From an uncultured Clostridia bacterium (GTDB lineage: Bacteria > Bacillota > Clostridia > Christensenellales > Borkfalkiaceae), in contig CANQOY010000008.1 of NCBI GenBank assembly GCA_947625605.1, forward strand, positions 1 through 50,401: 50,401 nt of DNA. Direction: 5' to 3'. A program made the position numbers and the translations under genes. The notes under the pieces are model-generated. The model did no database searches. It had not been told where the DNA came from and saw nothing but the letters and a program-made list of their open reading frames with translations. Below, one piece after another: positions 8,607 to 17,577 of this stretch (positions are counted from its first letter, which is position 1; each line of letters starts with the position of its first letter).

Positions 8607-9155
8607 TTACTTCTTGCCTTTGCCCGAAGTCTTGCCTTCCTTGTGCTCGACATGCTCGCCCTTGTAGCGGATGCCGTAGCCATGGTAGGGCTCGGGGGTG
8701 CGGATGGACCGAAGGTCCGCGGCGACCTGCCCGACGAGGATCTTGTCGATCCCCGAGACGGAGATCTCCGTGGCGGAAGGGCACTCGATCTTGATGCCCT
8801 CGGGCTGGATAAATTCGACGGGATGGGAAAATCCGACGTTGAGCACGAGCTTATTGCCCTGCATCTGCGCCTTCCAGCCGACGCCCTTGATTTCGAGGCC
8901 GCGGACGAATCCCTCGGAAACGCCCTTGACCATGTCCGCGATCAAGGCGCGGTAGAGGCCGTGGAATGCGTTCGTCTCCTTGCCCTCGTCGAGCGCGACG
9001 ACGTGCACTTCGGCGCCTTCGTTCTTTACGTCGATATTCCCCTTGATCTCACGCGTGAGCGTGCCCTTGGGGCCCTTGACGGTGACGACGCGGTTTTCAA
9101 ACCCGACCGTGACGCCTGCGGGGACTGCGATCACCTTTTTACCGATTCTCGACAT
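8607..9155 (-). CDS. rplF: 50S ribosomal protein L6
   Basis: L6 lies near the factor-binding stalk base. I chose the ATG at 9155 (MSRIGKKVIAVPAGV), which matches the family start and follows GAGGGG. The open frame begins 16 codons earlier inside the end of rpsH and is not used. The 182-residue protein has both L6 repeats and ends with the TPEPYHGYGIRYKGE signature. Confidence 0.96.
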   Translation of the reverse strand: MSRIGKKVIAVPAGVTVGFENRVVTVKGPKGTLTREIKGNIDVKNEGAEVHVVALDEGKETNAFHGLYRALIADMVKGVSEGFVRGLEIKGVGWKAQMQGNKLVLNVGFSHPVEFIQPEGIKIECPSATEISVSGIDKILVGQVAADLRSIRTPEPYHGYGIRYKGEHVEHKEGKTSGKGKK

Positions 9156-9168
9156 ATTTCCCCTCCTC

Positions 9169-9561
9169 TTAATAGACGTAGCAGAGCACTTCGCCGCCCA
9201 CATTGGCCGCCTTTGCCTGCCGATCCGTCATGATGCCCTTGTTCGTGGAGACGATGGCGATGCCATAGCCGCCGAGCACTTTGGGCATGGTCTTGGCGCC
9301 GGTATACGTTCTGAGGCCGGGCTTGGATACCCTCCTGAGCCCGCCGATGACCGACTTGCCGTTCTCGGTATATTTGAGCGTGATCACGATCTTGCCCTCA
9401 TAACCGTCCTCAACGAATTCCACGCCGGAGACATACCCCTCTTCGAGGAGGATGCCTGCGATCGCCTTCTTCATGTTCGAAGCGGGGATCTCCACCGTCT
9501 CCTTGCGGACCGTGAGCGCGTTCCTGATTCTTGTGAGCATATCTGCAATGGGATCTGTCAT
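9169..9561 (-). CDS. rpsH: 30S ribosomal protein S8
   Basis: S8 is a primary 16S rRNA-binding protein and, in enterobacteria, the repressor of the spc operon. The 130-residue protein starts [20 protein letters not shown] and ends with the [18 protein letters not shown] motif. It lies between rpsN and rplF with short gaps. The identification is certain from sequence and position. Confidence 0.97.
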   Translation of the reverse strand: MTDPIADMLTRIRNALTVRKETVEIPASNMKKAIAGILLEEGYVSGVEFVEDGYEGKIVITLKYTENGKSVIGGLRRVSKPGLRTYTGAKTMPKVLGGYGIAIVSTNKGIMTDRQAKAANVGGEVLCYVY

Positions 9562-9572
9562 CTCTCGCCTCC

Positions 9573-9758
9573 TTACCAGCTCGCCTTCTTCACGCCGGGG
9601 ATCTGGCCCTTATAGGCAAGTTCCCTGAAACAGATACGGCAGATGCCGTACTTTCTCAGCACCGCGTGAGGTCTGCCGCAGATCGAGCAGCGCGTGTAAG
9701 CTCTGGTCGAAAACTTCGGCTTCTTCTGCTGTTTATTGATCATTGATTTCTTTGCCAT
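9573..9758 (-). CDS. rpsN: 30S ribosomal protein S14, zinc type (type Z)
   Basis: The 61-residue length and the Cys-x2-Cys, x12, Cys-x2-Cys pattern ([20 protein letters not shown]) mark the short zinc-binding form of S14. It belongs to the small-subunit head near S3 and S10. Some Bacillota also have a zinc-free paralogue elsewhere, which cannot be judged here. It lies between rplE and rpsH. Confidence 0.97.
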   Translation of the reverse strand: MAKKSMINKQQKKPKFSTRAYTRCSICGRPHAVLRKYGICRICFRELAYKGQIPGVKKASW

Positions 9759-9770
9759 GTCCGTCTCTCC

Positions 9771-10364
9771 TTACTTTTTGAAGGGCATCCCGAGCGCTCT
9801 CAACAGCTCTCTGGCCTCTTCATCCGTCTGCGCCGTGGTGACGATCGCAACATCCATGCCCCTGATCTTCTCCACCTGATCGTACGTGATCTCGGGGAAG
9901 ATGAGCTGCTCTTTGAGACCGAGGGCATAGTTGCCTCTGCCGTCGAACGACTTATCCGACACGCCGCGGAAGTCGCGGACGCGGGGAAGCGCGATGGAGA
10001 CGAGCTTATCGAAGAAGTCGTACATTCTTCTGCCGCGCAACGTCACTTTGAGGCCGATGTTCATGCCCTCGCGGAGCTTGAAGTTCGCGACCGACTTCGT
10101 CGCCTTCCTGTAAATGGGCTTCTGGCCGGTGATGAGCGCGAGCTCCTTTTCCACCGTCTGCATGGACTTCTGGTTGTCCTTGATATCGCCGAGGCCCGTG
10201 TTGACGACGATCTTTTCGAGCTTGGGTACCTGCATGATCGACTTGTAGCCGAACTTCTTCATGAGCGCGGGCACGACCTCTGTCTCGTACAGCACCCTCA
10301 CTCTGCTCGGTTCCGCAGGCTTCGCGGGAGCGGGTGCGGCTTTTGCTTCATTTTTCTTTGCCAT
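9771..10364 (-). CDS. rplE: 50S ribosomal protein L5
   Basis: L5 binds 5S rRNA and forms a bridge to S13. The 197-residue protein carries the conserved [10 protein letters not shown] and [20 protein letters not shown] segments. An Ala/Pro/Lys-rich extension of about 20 residues ([20 protein letters not shown]) precedes the usual start of the fold, making it longer than the common 178-180 residues. It lies 12 nt before rpsN. Confidence 0.96.
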   Translation of the reverse strand: MAKKNEAKAAPAPAKPAEPSRVRVLYETEVVPALMKKFGYKSIMQVPKLEKIVVNTGLGDIKDNQKSMQTVEKELALITGQKPIYRKATKSVANFKLREGMNIGLKVTLRGRRMYDFFDKLVSIALPRVRDFRGVSDKSFDGRGNYALGLKEQLIFPEITYDQVEKIRGMDVAIVTTAQTDEEARELLRALGMPFKK

Positions 10365-10381
10365 GACCTATTTCCTCCCGA

Positions 10382-10801
10382 TTATTCCTCAGCCTTCTGG
10401 CTGCGCTTTCTCGTGCGCTTCTTGGGCGCTTCTTCCGCTGCGGCGGGAGCCGCCTCGGCCTTGCCGCGCTTCTTGGCTGCGCCCTTGTCGAGCGAAGCCC
10501 CGCAGCCCTTTACGCCGCCGTGGATCCTCACCTTCTTCCCGTCGATGACCGCGTGATAGACGCGGGTCGGCTTGCCGCATTCGGGGCATACGAGCTCCAC
10601 GTTGGATACGTCGATGGGGCTCTCTTCGGTGACGATGCGCGAGGTCTCGTTCGCCTTGCGCGCCTTCTCGTGCTTGTGCACGATCGCCACGCCCTCGACG
10701 ATGACCTTGTTGTTCTTGGGGTCGGTCTTTAAGACCTTGCCCTGCTTGCCTTTGTACTTGCCCGTGATGACGAGCACGTTATCGTTGACCTTGATATCCA
10801 T
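10382..10801 (-). CDS. rplX: 50S ribosomal protein L24 with basic C-terminal tail
   Basis: L24 is an early assembly initiator carrying a KOW domain (residues 3-33, DNVLVITGKYKGKQGKVLKT). The CPEC pair is present, but the second cysteine pair usually seen in the zinc-ribbon form is reduced to a single Cys (KGCGASLD). An Ala/Glu/Lys-rich tail of about 35 residues brings the length to 139, against a usual 100-110. It follows rplN by 3 nt. Confidence 0.95.
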   Translation of the reverse strand: MDIKVNDNVLVITGKYKGKQGKVLKTDPKNNKVIVEGVAIVHKHEKARKANETSRIVTEESPIDVSNVELVCPECGKPTRVYHAVIDGKKVRIHGGVKGCGASLDKGAAKKRGKAEAAPAAAEEAPKKRTRKRSQKAEE

Positions 10802-10804
10802 GGC

Positions 10805-11173
10805 TTACAGCACCTCCGGAGCGAGGGAGATGATCCTCATGTAGTCCTTCTCTCTCAGTTCTCTCGCGATGGGCCCGAAAATACGGGTGCCCTTGGGTTG
10901 TTTCTGGGAGTCGATGATGACCGCGGCGTTATCGTCGAACCGGATGTACGTCCCGTCCTGGCGGCGGATCCCTTTCGAGGTCCTCACGATGACGGCCTTC
11001 ACGACTTCGCCCTTCTTCACTGCGCCGCCGGGGTTTGCCGTCTTGACGCTTGCCACGATCACGTCGCCGATGTTGCCGCTCCTTCTGAAACTGCCGCCGA
11101 GCACGCGGATGCACATGATCTCCTTCGCGCCCGAATTGTCGGCTACTTTGAGTCTCGTTTGAGGTTGAATCAT
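10805..11173 (-). CDS. rplN: 50S ribosomal protein L14
   Basis: L14 lies at the subunit interface. The 122-residue protein opens with [20 protein letters not shown] and contains [19 protein letters not shown], both family hallmarks, with normal length. It sits between rpsQ (18 nt) and rplX (3 nt). Confidence 0.97.
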   Translation of the reverse strand: MIQPQTRLKVADNSGAKEIMCIRVLGGSFRRSGNIGDVIVASVKTANPGGAVKKGEVVKAVIVRTSKGIRRQDGTYIRFDDNAAVIIDSQKQPKGTRIFGPIARELREKDYMRIISLAPEVL

Positions 11174-11191
11174 ATTCTTCTATGCCTCCCC

Positions 11192-11446
11192 TTACTTCGC
11201 CTTTTCGACGATCTCGGCGACGCGCCAATTCTTGTCCTTGGAGAGCTTCCTCGTCTCGACGATGCGTACCTTGTCGCCTACGCCGCATTCGTTGAGCTCG
11301 TCGTGCGCCTTGAACTTCTTCGTGCGGGTGATCGTCTTCTTGTAGACGGGGTGCTTGCGCTTGTCCGTCACCGCGACGACGACCGTCTTATCCATCTTGT
11401 CGGAGACTACCACTCCGACTCTCTCTTTTCTCAAATTTCTTTCCAT
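11192..11446 (-). CDS. rpsQ: 30S ribosomal protein S17
   Basis: S17 is a primary 16S rRNA-binding OB-fold protein. The 84-residue sequence has the [16 protein letters not shown] start and the [20 protein letters not shown] end expected for the family. It lies 12 nt after rpmC and before rplN in conserved order. Confidence 0.97.
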   Translation of the reverse strand: MERNLRKERVGVVVSDKMDKTVVVAVTDKRKHPVYKKTITRTKKFKAHDELNECGVGDKVRIVETRKLSKDKNWRVAEIVEKAK

Positions 11447-11458
11447 CTGCCTGCCTCC

Positions 11459-11653
11459 TTATGCCTTCGCACGGCGTGCGCGGATCTCGGTGTTCACTCT
11501 CGCGATATCCCGTTTGCACGTACGGATGGAGAGGGGATTTTCAAGCTGGCCGCTCGCATGGCGGAAGCGGAGATTGAAGAGCTCGCTCTTTAAGTCCTGC
11601 AATTTCTTCGTGAGCTCGACGTCGGACATTGCGTGGAATTCATTTCCTTTCAT
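11459..11653 (-). CDS. rpmC: 50S ribosomal protein L29
   Basis: L29 is a small two-helix protein near the tunnel exit. The 64-residue sequence contains the QDLKSELFNLRFRHASGQLE core. Its ATG overlaps the rplP stop by one base (TGATG), so translation is probably coupled to rplP. Confidence 0.96.
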   Translation of the reverse strand: MKGNEFHAMSDVELTKKLQDLKSELFNLRFRHASGQLENPLSIRTCKRDIARVNTEIRARRAKA

Positions 11654-12102
11654 CAGTCTTCACCGCCTGTCTCTGTATTTTGGGCGGGTTCCGCCGCCTC
11701 TTTCTTGATAAATTTGCACTTGATGGGCAACTTGTGCGACGCAAGCCGCATTGCCTCGCGCGCAACCTCCTCCGGAACGCCCGCCATCTCGAACATGACC
11801 CGCCCCGGCTTCACCACGGCGACCCAGAACTCGACGGCGCCCTTCCCGGAACCCATACGGGCTTCGGCGGGGTGACGGGTGATGGGCTTGTGGGGGAAGA
11901 TGTCGATCCAGACTTTCCCGCCGCGCTTGATGAAACGCGTCATGGCGATACGGGCCGCCTCGATCTGGTTGGACTTGATCCAGCCCGCCTCTTCGGCGAC
12001 GAGGCCGTACTCGCCGTACGCGATCACATTTCCCTTATGCGCAGCGCCCTTTAAGGAACCGCGGTGCTGCTTTCTTCTCTTGACTCTCTTGGGAATTAAC
12101 AT
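11653..12102 (-). CDS. rplP: 50S ribosomal protein L16
   Basis: L16 helps form the tRNA-binding and peptidyl-transferase environment. The 149-residue protein begins [15 protein letters not shown] and has the conserved [16 protein letters not shown] and [18 protein letters not shown] stretches. Both ends overlap neighbours by one base (rpsC upstream, rpmC downstream). A short Glu/Asp-ending tail follows the fold. Confidence 0.97.
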   Translation of the reverse strand: MLIPKRVKRRKQHRGSLKGAAHKGNVIAYGEYGLVAEEAGWIKSNQIEAARIAMTRFIKRGGKVWIDIFPHKPITRHPAEARMGSGKGAVEFWVAVVKPGRVMFEMAGVPEEVAREAMRLASHKLPIKCKFIKKEAAEPAQNTETGGED

Positions 12103-12755
12103 TATCTGCCTCCTTCCTTCTTCGCGGTGAGGACGTCGCCCTTATAGATCCAGCACTTGACGCCGATCATGCCGAACGTCGTATGCGCTTCCGCGAAGCC
12201 GTAGTCGATATCCGCGCGCAGCGTTTGCAGGGGGATGGACCCCTCGTTGTAGTGTTCGGTGCCCGCGATCTCGCGTCCGTCGAGACGGCCCGAGACCTGC
12301 ATCTTGACGCCCTTGACGCCCGCGCGCATCGTCTTGCCGATGGCCTGCTTCATCGCCCGTCTGAAAGAAGTGCGCTTTTCGAGCTGGGCCGCAACGCTCT
12401 CCGCCACGAGCTGGGCGTCTGCGTCGGGCTTTCTCACTTCGATGACGTTGATGATGGTCTGCTTGCCCTTGGTGAGCTTGGCAAGATCCTTCTTGATGAC
12501 CTCAATCTCCGAGCCCGCCTTCCCGATGAGCACGCCGGGGCGGCCCGTGTGGATGGTGACGACGATCTTGCCCGCCGCTCTCTCGATGAGGATGCGGGAG
12601 ATGGCCGCCGCGAAGTACTTCTTCTTGATGAAGGTGCGGATGGTGTGGTCCTCTTTGAGATACACGGCGAAGTCCTTCTTATCGGCGTACCACTGCGTAT
12701 CCCAGCTCTTATTGATCCCGACTCTGAGGCCGTGAGGATTTACTTTCTGTCCCAT
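12102..12755 (-). CDS. rpsC: 30S ribosomal protein S3
   Basis: S3 guards the mRNA entry channel and contains a type II KH domain (about residues 40-110, with [20 protein letters not shown]). The 217-residue protein starts [20 protein letters not shown]. One-base start/stop overlaps (TAATG) join it to rplV upstream and rplP downstream. Confidence 0.97.
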   Translation of the reverse strand: MGQKVNPHGLRVGINKSWDTQWYADKKDFAVYLKEDHTIRTFIKKKYFAAAISRILIERAAGKIVVTIHTGRPGVLIGKAGSEIEVIKKDLAKLTKGKQTIINVIEVRKPDADAQLVAESVAAQLEKRTSFRRAMKQAIGKTMRAGVKGVKMQVSGRLDGREIAGTEHYNEGSIPLQTLRADIDYGFAEAHTTFGMIGVKCWIYKGDVLTAKKEGGR

Positions 12756-13156
12756 TACAGTTCTCCCTCCGCTTTCTTCACGTCAAGAATGACGGTGATA
12801 TGGCTCGTTCTTTTGAGAATGGCGTGCCCTCTGCCCTTGGATACGGGCTGCATGCGTTTGAGATGGGTGCCGCCGTTGGCGAAGCACTCGGCAACGAACA
12901 AGTCGTGCCTGTCCATGCCCCGGTTGTGCTCTGCGTTCGCGACCGCGCTCATGAGCACTTTGAGGGTGGGAGCGGCGCCGCCGTTCGTCATGTTTTCGAG
13001 GATGGCTTCGGCCTCCTCCACGTCCTTGCCGCGGATGACGTCCAGCACCGTTCTCACCTTGTAGGGAGAAACTCTGATATACTTTGCGACCGCATAGGGG
13101 CGCTTTTCCCTGCGCTCCTCCACTCTTTCGGCCTTTTTCTTCATATTACCTGCCAT
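12755..13156 (-). CDS. rplV: 50S ribosomal protein L22
   Basis: L22 lines the exit tunnel through its long beta hairpin. The 133-residue protein contains the [20 protein letters not shown] core and the hairpin end [19 protein letters not shown] charged 20-residue N-terminal extension ([15 protein letters not shown]) precedes the fold. It lies between rpsS and rpsC. Confidence 0.97.
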   Translation of the reverse strand: MAGNMKKKAERVEERREKRPYAVAKYIRVSPYKVRTVLDVIRGKDVEEAEAILENMTNGGAAPTLKVLMSAVANAEHNRGMDRHDLFVAECFANGGTHLKRMQPVSKGRGHAILKRTSHITVILDVKKAEGEL

Positions 13157-13167
13157 GATTTTTCTCC

Positions 13168-13446
13168 TTATTTCCCGGGCGACGTGCTCTTCGCCGTGTG
13201 CCCTTTGAAGGTTCTCGTGGGCGCGAACTCGCCGAGTTTGCAGCCTACCATGTCCTCGGTAATGTACACGGGCACGTGCTTGCGGCCGTCGTAAACTGCG
13301 ATCGTGTGGCCAACCATCTGAGGGAAGATCGTCGATGCTCTCGACCAGGTCTTTAAGACTTTCTTCTCGTTTGCTTCGTTCAACGCCTCGATCCTCGCAA
13401 GGAGCTTGGCTTCGACGTAAGGCCCTTTCTTAACACTTCTCGACAT
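13168..13446 (-). CDS. rpsS: 30S ribosomal protein S19
   Basis: S19 pairs with S13 in the head of the small subunit. The 92-residue sequence starts [16 protein letters not shown] and contains [20 protein letters not shown], both diagnostic. It lies 16 nt after rplB and 11 nt before rplV. Confidence 0.97.
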   Translation of the reverse strand: MSRSVKKGPYVEAKLLARIEALNEANEKKVLKTWSRASTIFPQMVGHTIAVYDGRKHVPVYITEDMVGCKLGEFAPTRTFKGHTAKSTSPGK

Positions 13447-13462
13447 TTCCTGTTCCCTCCTT

Positions 13463-14290
13463 TTAGTTGATCCGCTTCAAGATGAACTTGCTCGTCGGAT
13501 TCTTCTTCTTTCTCGTCTTATAGCCGAGAGCGGGCTTGCCCCAAGGAGTCTCGGGCCCCGCATGGCCGACGGGAGATTTGCCTTCGCCGCCGCCGTGAGG
13601 GTGATCGTTGGGGTTCATGACCGAACCGCGCACGGTGGGACGGGTGCCGAGGTGCCTCGTCTTGCCCGCCTTCCCGATGCGGATGATCTCGTGCTCGACG
13701 TTGCCGACCTGCCCGATCGTCGCCCTGCACACCACGGGAATGAGCCTCATTTCCCCGGAGGGCATCCGGATGGTGGCGTAGCTGCCCTCGCGCGCCATGA
13801 TCTGCGCGGAGATGCCGGCGCTTCTGGCCACCTGACCGCCCTTGCCCGGCTTCATCTCGATGTTGTGGATCATCGTGCCGACGGGGATCTCGGAGAGAGG
13901 CAGCGCGTTGCCGACCTTGATGTCGCTGCCCGTGCCGCTCGTCACCTTGTCGCCGACGTTGAGGCCGACGGGAGCGAGGATATAGCGCTTTTCGCCGTCC
14001 GCATAGGCGAGGAGGGCGATGTTCGCGCTGCGGTTGGGGTCGTATTGGATGGACTTCACCGTTGCGGGAATGCCGTCTTTATCGCGCTTGAAGTCGATGA
14101 TGCGGTACTTGCGCTTGTTGCCGCCGCCGATGTGGCGCACGGTGATGCGGCCCGCATTGTTTCTGCCGCCCGACTTGCGCTGGTCTTCGAGAAGGGCGCG
14201 CTCGGGCTTTGCCTTGGAAATGTCTCCGTACTGCGGGACCGTCATCAGACGGCGCGCGGCGGAAGTCGGTTTATATCTCTTGACTGCCAT
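13463..14290 (-). CDS. rplB: 50S ribosomal protein L2
   Basis: L2 is needed for subunit association and peptidyl-transferase activity. The 275-residue protein begins [18 protein letters not shown] and has the conserved C-terminal region [18 protein letters not shown] with its functionally important His. Length is normal and the position in the S10 cluster is standard. Confidence 0.98.
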   Translation of the reverse strand: MAVKRYKPTSAARRLMTVPQYGDISKAKPERALLEDQRKSGGRNNAGRITVRHIGGGNKRKYRIIDFKRDKDGIPATVKSIQYDPNRSANIALLAYADGEKRYILAPVGLNVGDKVTSGTGSDIKVGNALPLSEIPVGTMIHNIEMKPGKGGQVARSAGISAQIMAREGSYATIRMPSGEMRLIPVVCRATIGQVGNVEHEIIRIGKAGKTRHLGTRPTVRGSVMNPNDHPHGGGEGKSPVGHAGPETPWGKPALGYKTRKKKNPTSKFILKRIN

Positions 14291-14305
14291 GTCTGTTTCC
14301 CTCCG

Positions 14306-14596
14306 TTACTGCAACGCGCTGAAATGCTCGATGGCCTTGCTGCTCTCGTCAAGGGTGACGATGGCCTTCTTGGTGGTAGGCGTGTACCCTTCGTTCCGCC
14401 CCATCCTTTTGAGCTTTCCACGCTGTGTGACCGTGTTGACGCTCTTGACCTTGACGCCGAACATCTTCTCGACGGCGATCTTGATCTGCGTCTTGTTCGC
14501 CGTCCTCAAAACGGTGAACGTGTATCTCTTGTCCGCAACGCCGTCCATCGCCTTCTCGGTGAGAACGGGCCTCAATACGATATCTTCGGGTGTCAT
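14306..14596 (-). CDS. rplW: 50S ribosomal protein L23
   Basis: L23 lies at the tunnel exit and is the docking site for trigger factor and SRP. The 96-residue protein contains LRPVLTEKAMDGVADKRYTF and the loop leading to KVKSVNTVTQRGKLKRMG. Its start overlaps the rplD stop by four bases (ATGA), indicating translational coupling. Confidence 0.96.
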   Translation of the reverse strand: MTPEDIVLRPVLTEKAMDGVADKRYTFTVLRTANKTQIKIAVEKMFGVKVKSVNTVTQRGKLKRMGRNEGYTPTTKKAIVTLDESSKAIEHFSALQ

Positions 14597-15219
14597 GCCA
14601 AATAGACCTCCTCAATCTTTTTCACCGAGCCCTTCGTGAGAACGACGGCTGCGTTCGCAACGATCTCGTACGTGTTGATCTCGGAGACGGAGATCGTCTT
14701 TAACGTGGGAAGGTTGCGCGCCGCAAGGATGACGTCCGTATTCGGCTCGTCCATCACGACGACGGTCCGCTTATCCAGCTTCAACGCCTTCCGGAACGCC
14801 TCCATCTCCCTCGTCTTGGGCTCGGACACGGTGAGTTCGTCCACGACGAACAGCTCGCCGTCCGCGACTTTCTTGGAGAGGGCGGAGAGCAGCGCACCGC
14901 GCTTGGCCTCCTTGTTCATCTTCTTGGAGAAGTCACGGGATTTCGGCGCGAACACGACGCCGCCCTTGGTCCACTGGGGTGCGCGCGTGGAACCCTGGCG
15001 CGCTCTGCCCGTGCCCTTCTGGCGCCACGGCTTTACGCCGCCGCCGCGGACTTCCGTTCTCGTCAGGGTGGATTTCGTACCCTGACGCTGGTTGGCAAGA
15101 TAGGTGACGACCGCCTGATGAATGAGCGGTTCGTTGTATTCGGCGCCGAAGATCTCGTCGGAAAGTTCGAGAGACCCGACCTCCGCGCCTTTCATATTAT
15201 ACACTTTCACGTTAGCCAT
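14593..15219 (-). CDS. rplD: 50S ribosomal protein L4
   Basis: L4 binds 23S rRNA, extends a loop into the exit tunnel, and in some bacteria represses the S10 operon. The 208-residue protein contains the tunnel-loop region GGGVKPWRQKGTGRARQGS. It lies 14 nt after rplC and overlaps rplW by 4 nt. Confidence 0.97.
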   Translation of the reverse strand: MANVKVYNMKGAEVGSLELSDEIFGAEYNEPLIHQAVVTYLANQRQGTKSTLTRTEVRGGGVKPWRQKGTGRARQGSTRAPQWTKGGVVFAPKSRDFSKKMNKEAKRGALLSALSKKVADGELFVVDELTVSEPKTREMEAFRKALKLDKRTVVVMDEPNTDVILAARNLPTLKTISVSEINTYEIVANAAVVLTKGSVKKIEEVYLA

Positions 15220-15233
15220 TTTTCTCTCGCTCC

Positions 15234-15866
15234 TTATTTGCTATGCTTCACGCTCGTTTTGAGCGTGACGACGCTCCCGCGCGGGCCGGGGATCGCACCC
15301 TTCACGAGGATGGCGTTTCTCGCCGTATCCACGCGGACGACTTCGAGATTCTGGATGGTGACGTTCTCAACGCCGTACTGTCCGGCCAGCTTCTTGCGCT
15401 TAAAGACACGGGACGGGCTCGAATTCGCGCCCATGGAGCCGGGCTCGCGGTGTACGGGGCCGACGCCGTGCGTCTCTTTGAGGCGGTGCTGGTTCCAGCG
15501 CTTGATGACGCCCGTGTAGCCGTGGCCCTTCGTGACGCCGCAGACGTCCACTCTGTCGCCCGCGGCAAATACGTCCGCCTTGACCTCGTCGCCGACCTTG
15601 TAGCCGTCCATGCCCTTGACTTCCCTGAGCACCTTGCAGGGCTTGACCCCCGCCTTCTTGAACTGCCCGAGATCGGGCTTGTTCAGCGCCTTTTCCTTGA
15701 CAGTGCCGAAGCCGAGTTTGAGCGCCGCATAGCCGTCGGTCTCCACCGTCTTGACCTGCACGACGGGGCAGGGCCCTGCCTCGACGACCGTGACGGGAAT
15801 GACCTTCCCGTCCTCCGCAAAGATCTGGGTCATACCCACCTTGCGGCCAATGATTGCTTTACTCAT
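15234..15866 (-). CDS. rplC: 50S ribosomal protein L3
   Basis: L3 is an early 23S rRNA-binding assembly protein. The 210-residue sequence starts MSKAIIGRKVGMTQIFAEDG and carries the central GVTKGHGYTGVIKRWNQH and REPGSMGANSSPSRVFK stretches. It is separated from rpsJ by 83 bp, in which I see nothing beyond a ribosome-binding site. Confidence 0.97.
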   Translation of the reverse strand: MSKAIIGRKVGMTQIFAEDGKVIPVTVVEAGPCPVVQVKTVETDGYAALKLGFGTVKEKALNKPDLGQFKKAGVKPCKVLREVKGMDGYKVGDEVKADVFAAGDRVDVCGVTKGHGYTGVIKRWNQHRLKETHGVGPVHREPGSMGANSSPSRVFKRKKLAGQYGVENVTIQNLEVVRVDTARNAILVKGAIPGPRGSVVTLKTSVKHSK

Positions 15867-15949
15867 CGATAAAGTTCACTCCTTATTTTTATTTGTGAAT
15901 ACCGCGACCCCGCAGTATTACATTGACTTGTTTTGTCTGCCGCGCGGCG

Positions 15950-16249
15950 TCAAAGTTTGACTTTGATGTCTACGCCGGCGGGAAGATGGATGCTGTCGAG
16001 CAGTTTCGCGTTGGGCGAATAGATGTCGATGATCCTCTTGTAGGTGCGGAGCTCGAACTGCTCGCGCGAATCCTTATCTTTATGGGGGCTCCTCAGGATG
16101 GTGACGATCTCCCGCTCCGTGGGCAGGGGGATGGGGCCCGAAATCTTTGCGCCGCCCTTCTGCATCGTCTCCACGATGCGGCTTGCGGCCTGGTCCACGA
16201 GTTCGTGGTCGTATGCGGACAACTTGATCCTGATTCTCTGACTTGCCAT
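15950..16249 (-). CDS. rpsJ: 30S ribosomal protein S10
   Basis: S10 is a small-subunit head protein that also joins transcription antitermination complexes with NusB. The 99-residue protein begins [20 protein letters not shown] and has the loop segment [20 protein letters not shown]. It is the first gene of the supercluster, about 255 nt downstream of a strong promoter. Confidence 0.97.
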   Translation of the reverse strand: MASQRIRIKLSAYDHELVDQAASRIVETMQKGGAKISGPIPLPTEREIVTILRSPHKDKDSREQFELRTYKRIIDIYSPNAKLLDSIHLPAGVDIKVKL

Positions 16250-16322
16250 TTTTCTTACACTCCTTTTTTTCCGAACTGATTTATCGCGTCAACGTGTCCG
16301 TGCGTGTCGAGGTCTCTCCATC

Positions 16323-16350
16323 AAAAAAACACTCGTTTTGCGGTGTTTTT
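16323..16350 (-). terminator. Possible attenuator in the rpsJ leader
   Basis: On the minus strand an 8-bp AT-rich stem (arms 16343-16350 and 16325-16332) with a 10-base loop runs straight into a T run at 16329-16323. It lies about 75 nt upstream of rpsJ, inside the leader of the S10 cluster. The stem is weak, so it may act as a pause or conditional terminator rather than a full stop. Confidence 0.35.
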
Positions 16351-16511
16351 CGCAAAAGCCTCGGTTCGTCGCAGGAATCTCGTCCCACACTTGTCAGCGG
16401 AAATTATCTGCCGAGGGGCTTCTCGCCTCGATTTTTCAGTAACTTCCCGCCTCAACCCAACACGCAGCGAAGGCGCGGCAAACTCTGCCGCATAGACGCG
16501 CAGCTTCTATC

Positions 16512-16540
16512 ACTATATCACATTGTCAACCCCGTGTCAA
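16512..16540 (-). promoter_or_regulatory. Main promoter of the S10-spc-alpha supercluster
   Basis: TTGACA and TATAGT on the minus strand are spaced by exactly 17 bp, nearly perfect for the housekeeping sigma factor. The predicted start is near 16505, giving a leader of about 255 nt before rpsJ. The stretch 16541-16644 up to the next gene holds no coding region. Confidence 0.85.
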
Positions 16541-16644
16541 CGATTTGACGGCGGTTTTTACAAATTTTTCCCCTGCCGAAGCAATTTTTCCGTCGATTTT
16601 TTCCGAATCGCGGCGGTTTTTCGCAAACGCCGCACGGCCGCGCG

Positions 16645-17508
16645 CTATTTCTGCCTCTTGTACAGGGGGAGCAGCATGCGGGTGTTTGCCCGATACGCCG
16701 CGAAGCCCTCCTTCCTTGCCTGATGCCCGTCCGCAAGCGGAATGCTGACGAAGAGGAAGAGGAGCGTGTTTGCGGCCGCGCCCGCGAGAAGATACCAGCG
16801 CGACGGCATCACGCAGACGGCGGCGAGCCCGACGCCCCACCACATGAGGATCTCCCCGAGGTAGTTCGGGTGCCGCGCGAACTTCCACAGCCCCCGGCGG
16901 ATGAAGCCGCCCCTCCCCTCTCTGCGGAACTTGTGCATCTCGATGTCCGCCGCGCCTTGCAGGATGACCGCAAGAACGGAGAGGCCGAAGAACACCGCGC
17001 TGCCAGCATTGAACGCGGGCGCCTCGATCACGGTGTACACGGCGGGGAGCACACACCCGTAGACGACGAGGGTGGGCACCATATGGATACCTACGAAATT
17101 GACGATGGGATAGAGCTTGCCCGTCTTTTCCGCGAGCATGGTGTACCGCCAGTCCTGCCTGTCGAGGCCGCGGAAGGTGTACGCCCAATTCGCGGTGAGC
17201 CGCACGCCCCACACGAGGATGGCGACGAGGGGCAAGATCTGCACCGCGCCGAGCGGCCTTCCGATGCAGAAGGCGACCATGATCACGATGGGCTGGACGC
17301 TCCAATAGGGGTCGTATACGGAGGCGTTGGAAAAGGCCACGCTGAACAGAAAGACGAAAACCGTGGCACCCATGTCCGCGATCAGGAGCGCAGACCAGAC
17401 GGGAAGCGGGAGCGCGAGGAAGATCCCCGCCCCCACGGCCGCCGCGAGGAGATAGACCGCCGCAACCACGGCGAAACTCGCCGCGCGGGACCGAGTGATC
17501 CCTTCCAT
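16645..17508 (-). CDS. DUF1295-family integral membrane protein (steroid 5-alpha-reductase/ICMT-like)
   Basis: This 287-residue polytopic protein belongs to the DUF1295 group, whose C-terminal half resembles steroid 5-alpha reductases and isoprenylcysteine methyltransferases. Evidence is the membrane segments through the first 200 residues, the ARHPNYLGEILMWWG motif, and the YRANTRMLLP end. I chose the ATG at 17508 because AAGGAGGG lies just upstream. Substrate is unknown; a NAD(P)H- or SAM-dependent reaction on a lipid is possible. It stands alone between the GGGtGRT pair and the ribosomal promoter. Confidence 0.75.
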   Translation of the reverse strand: MEGITRSRAASFAVVAAVYLLAAAVGAGIFLALPLPVWSALLIADMGATVFVFLFSVAFSNASVYDPYWSVQPIVIMVAFCIGRPLGAVQILPLVAILVWGVRLTANWAYTFRGLDRQDWRYTMLAEKTGKLYPIVNFVGIHMVPTLVVYGCVLPAVYTVIEAPAFNAGSAVFFGLSVLAVILQGAADIEMHKFRREGRGGFIRRGLWKFARHPNYLGEILMWWGVGLAAVCVMPSRWYLLAGAAANTLLFLFVSIPLADGHQARKEGFAAYRANTRMLLPLYKRQK

Positions 17509-17577
17509 TTCTCCCTCCTTTGACCGTTTAAGGGCCCTTCTCCTCAACCCGAGGGAAGGGCCCGCCGCGATCTTATC

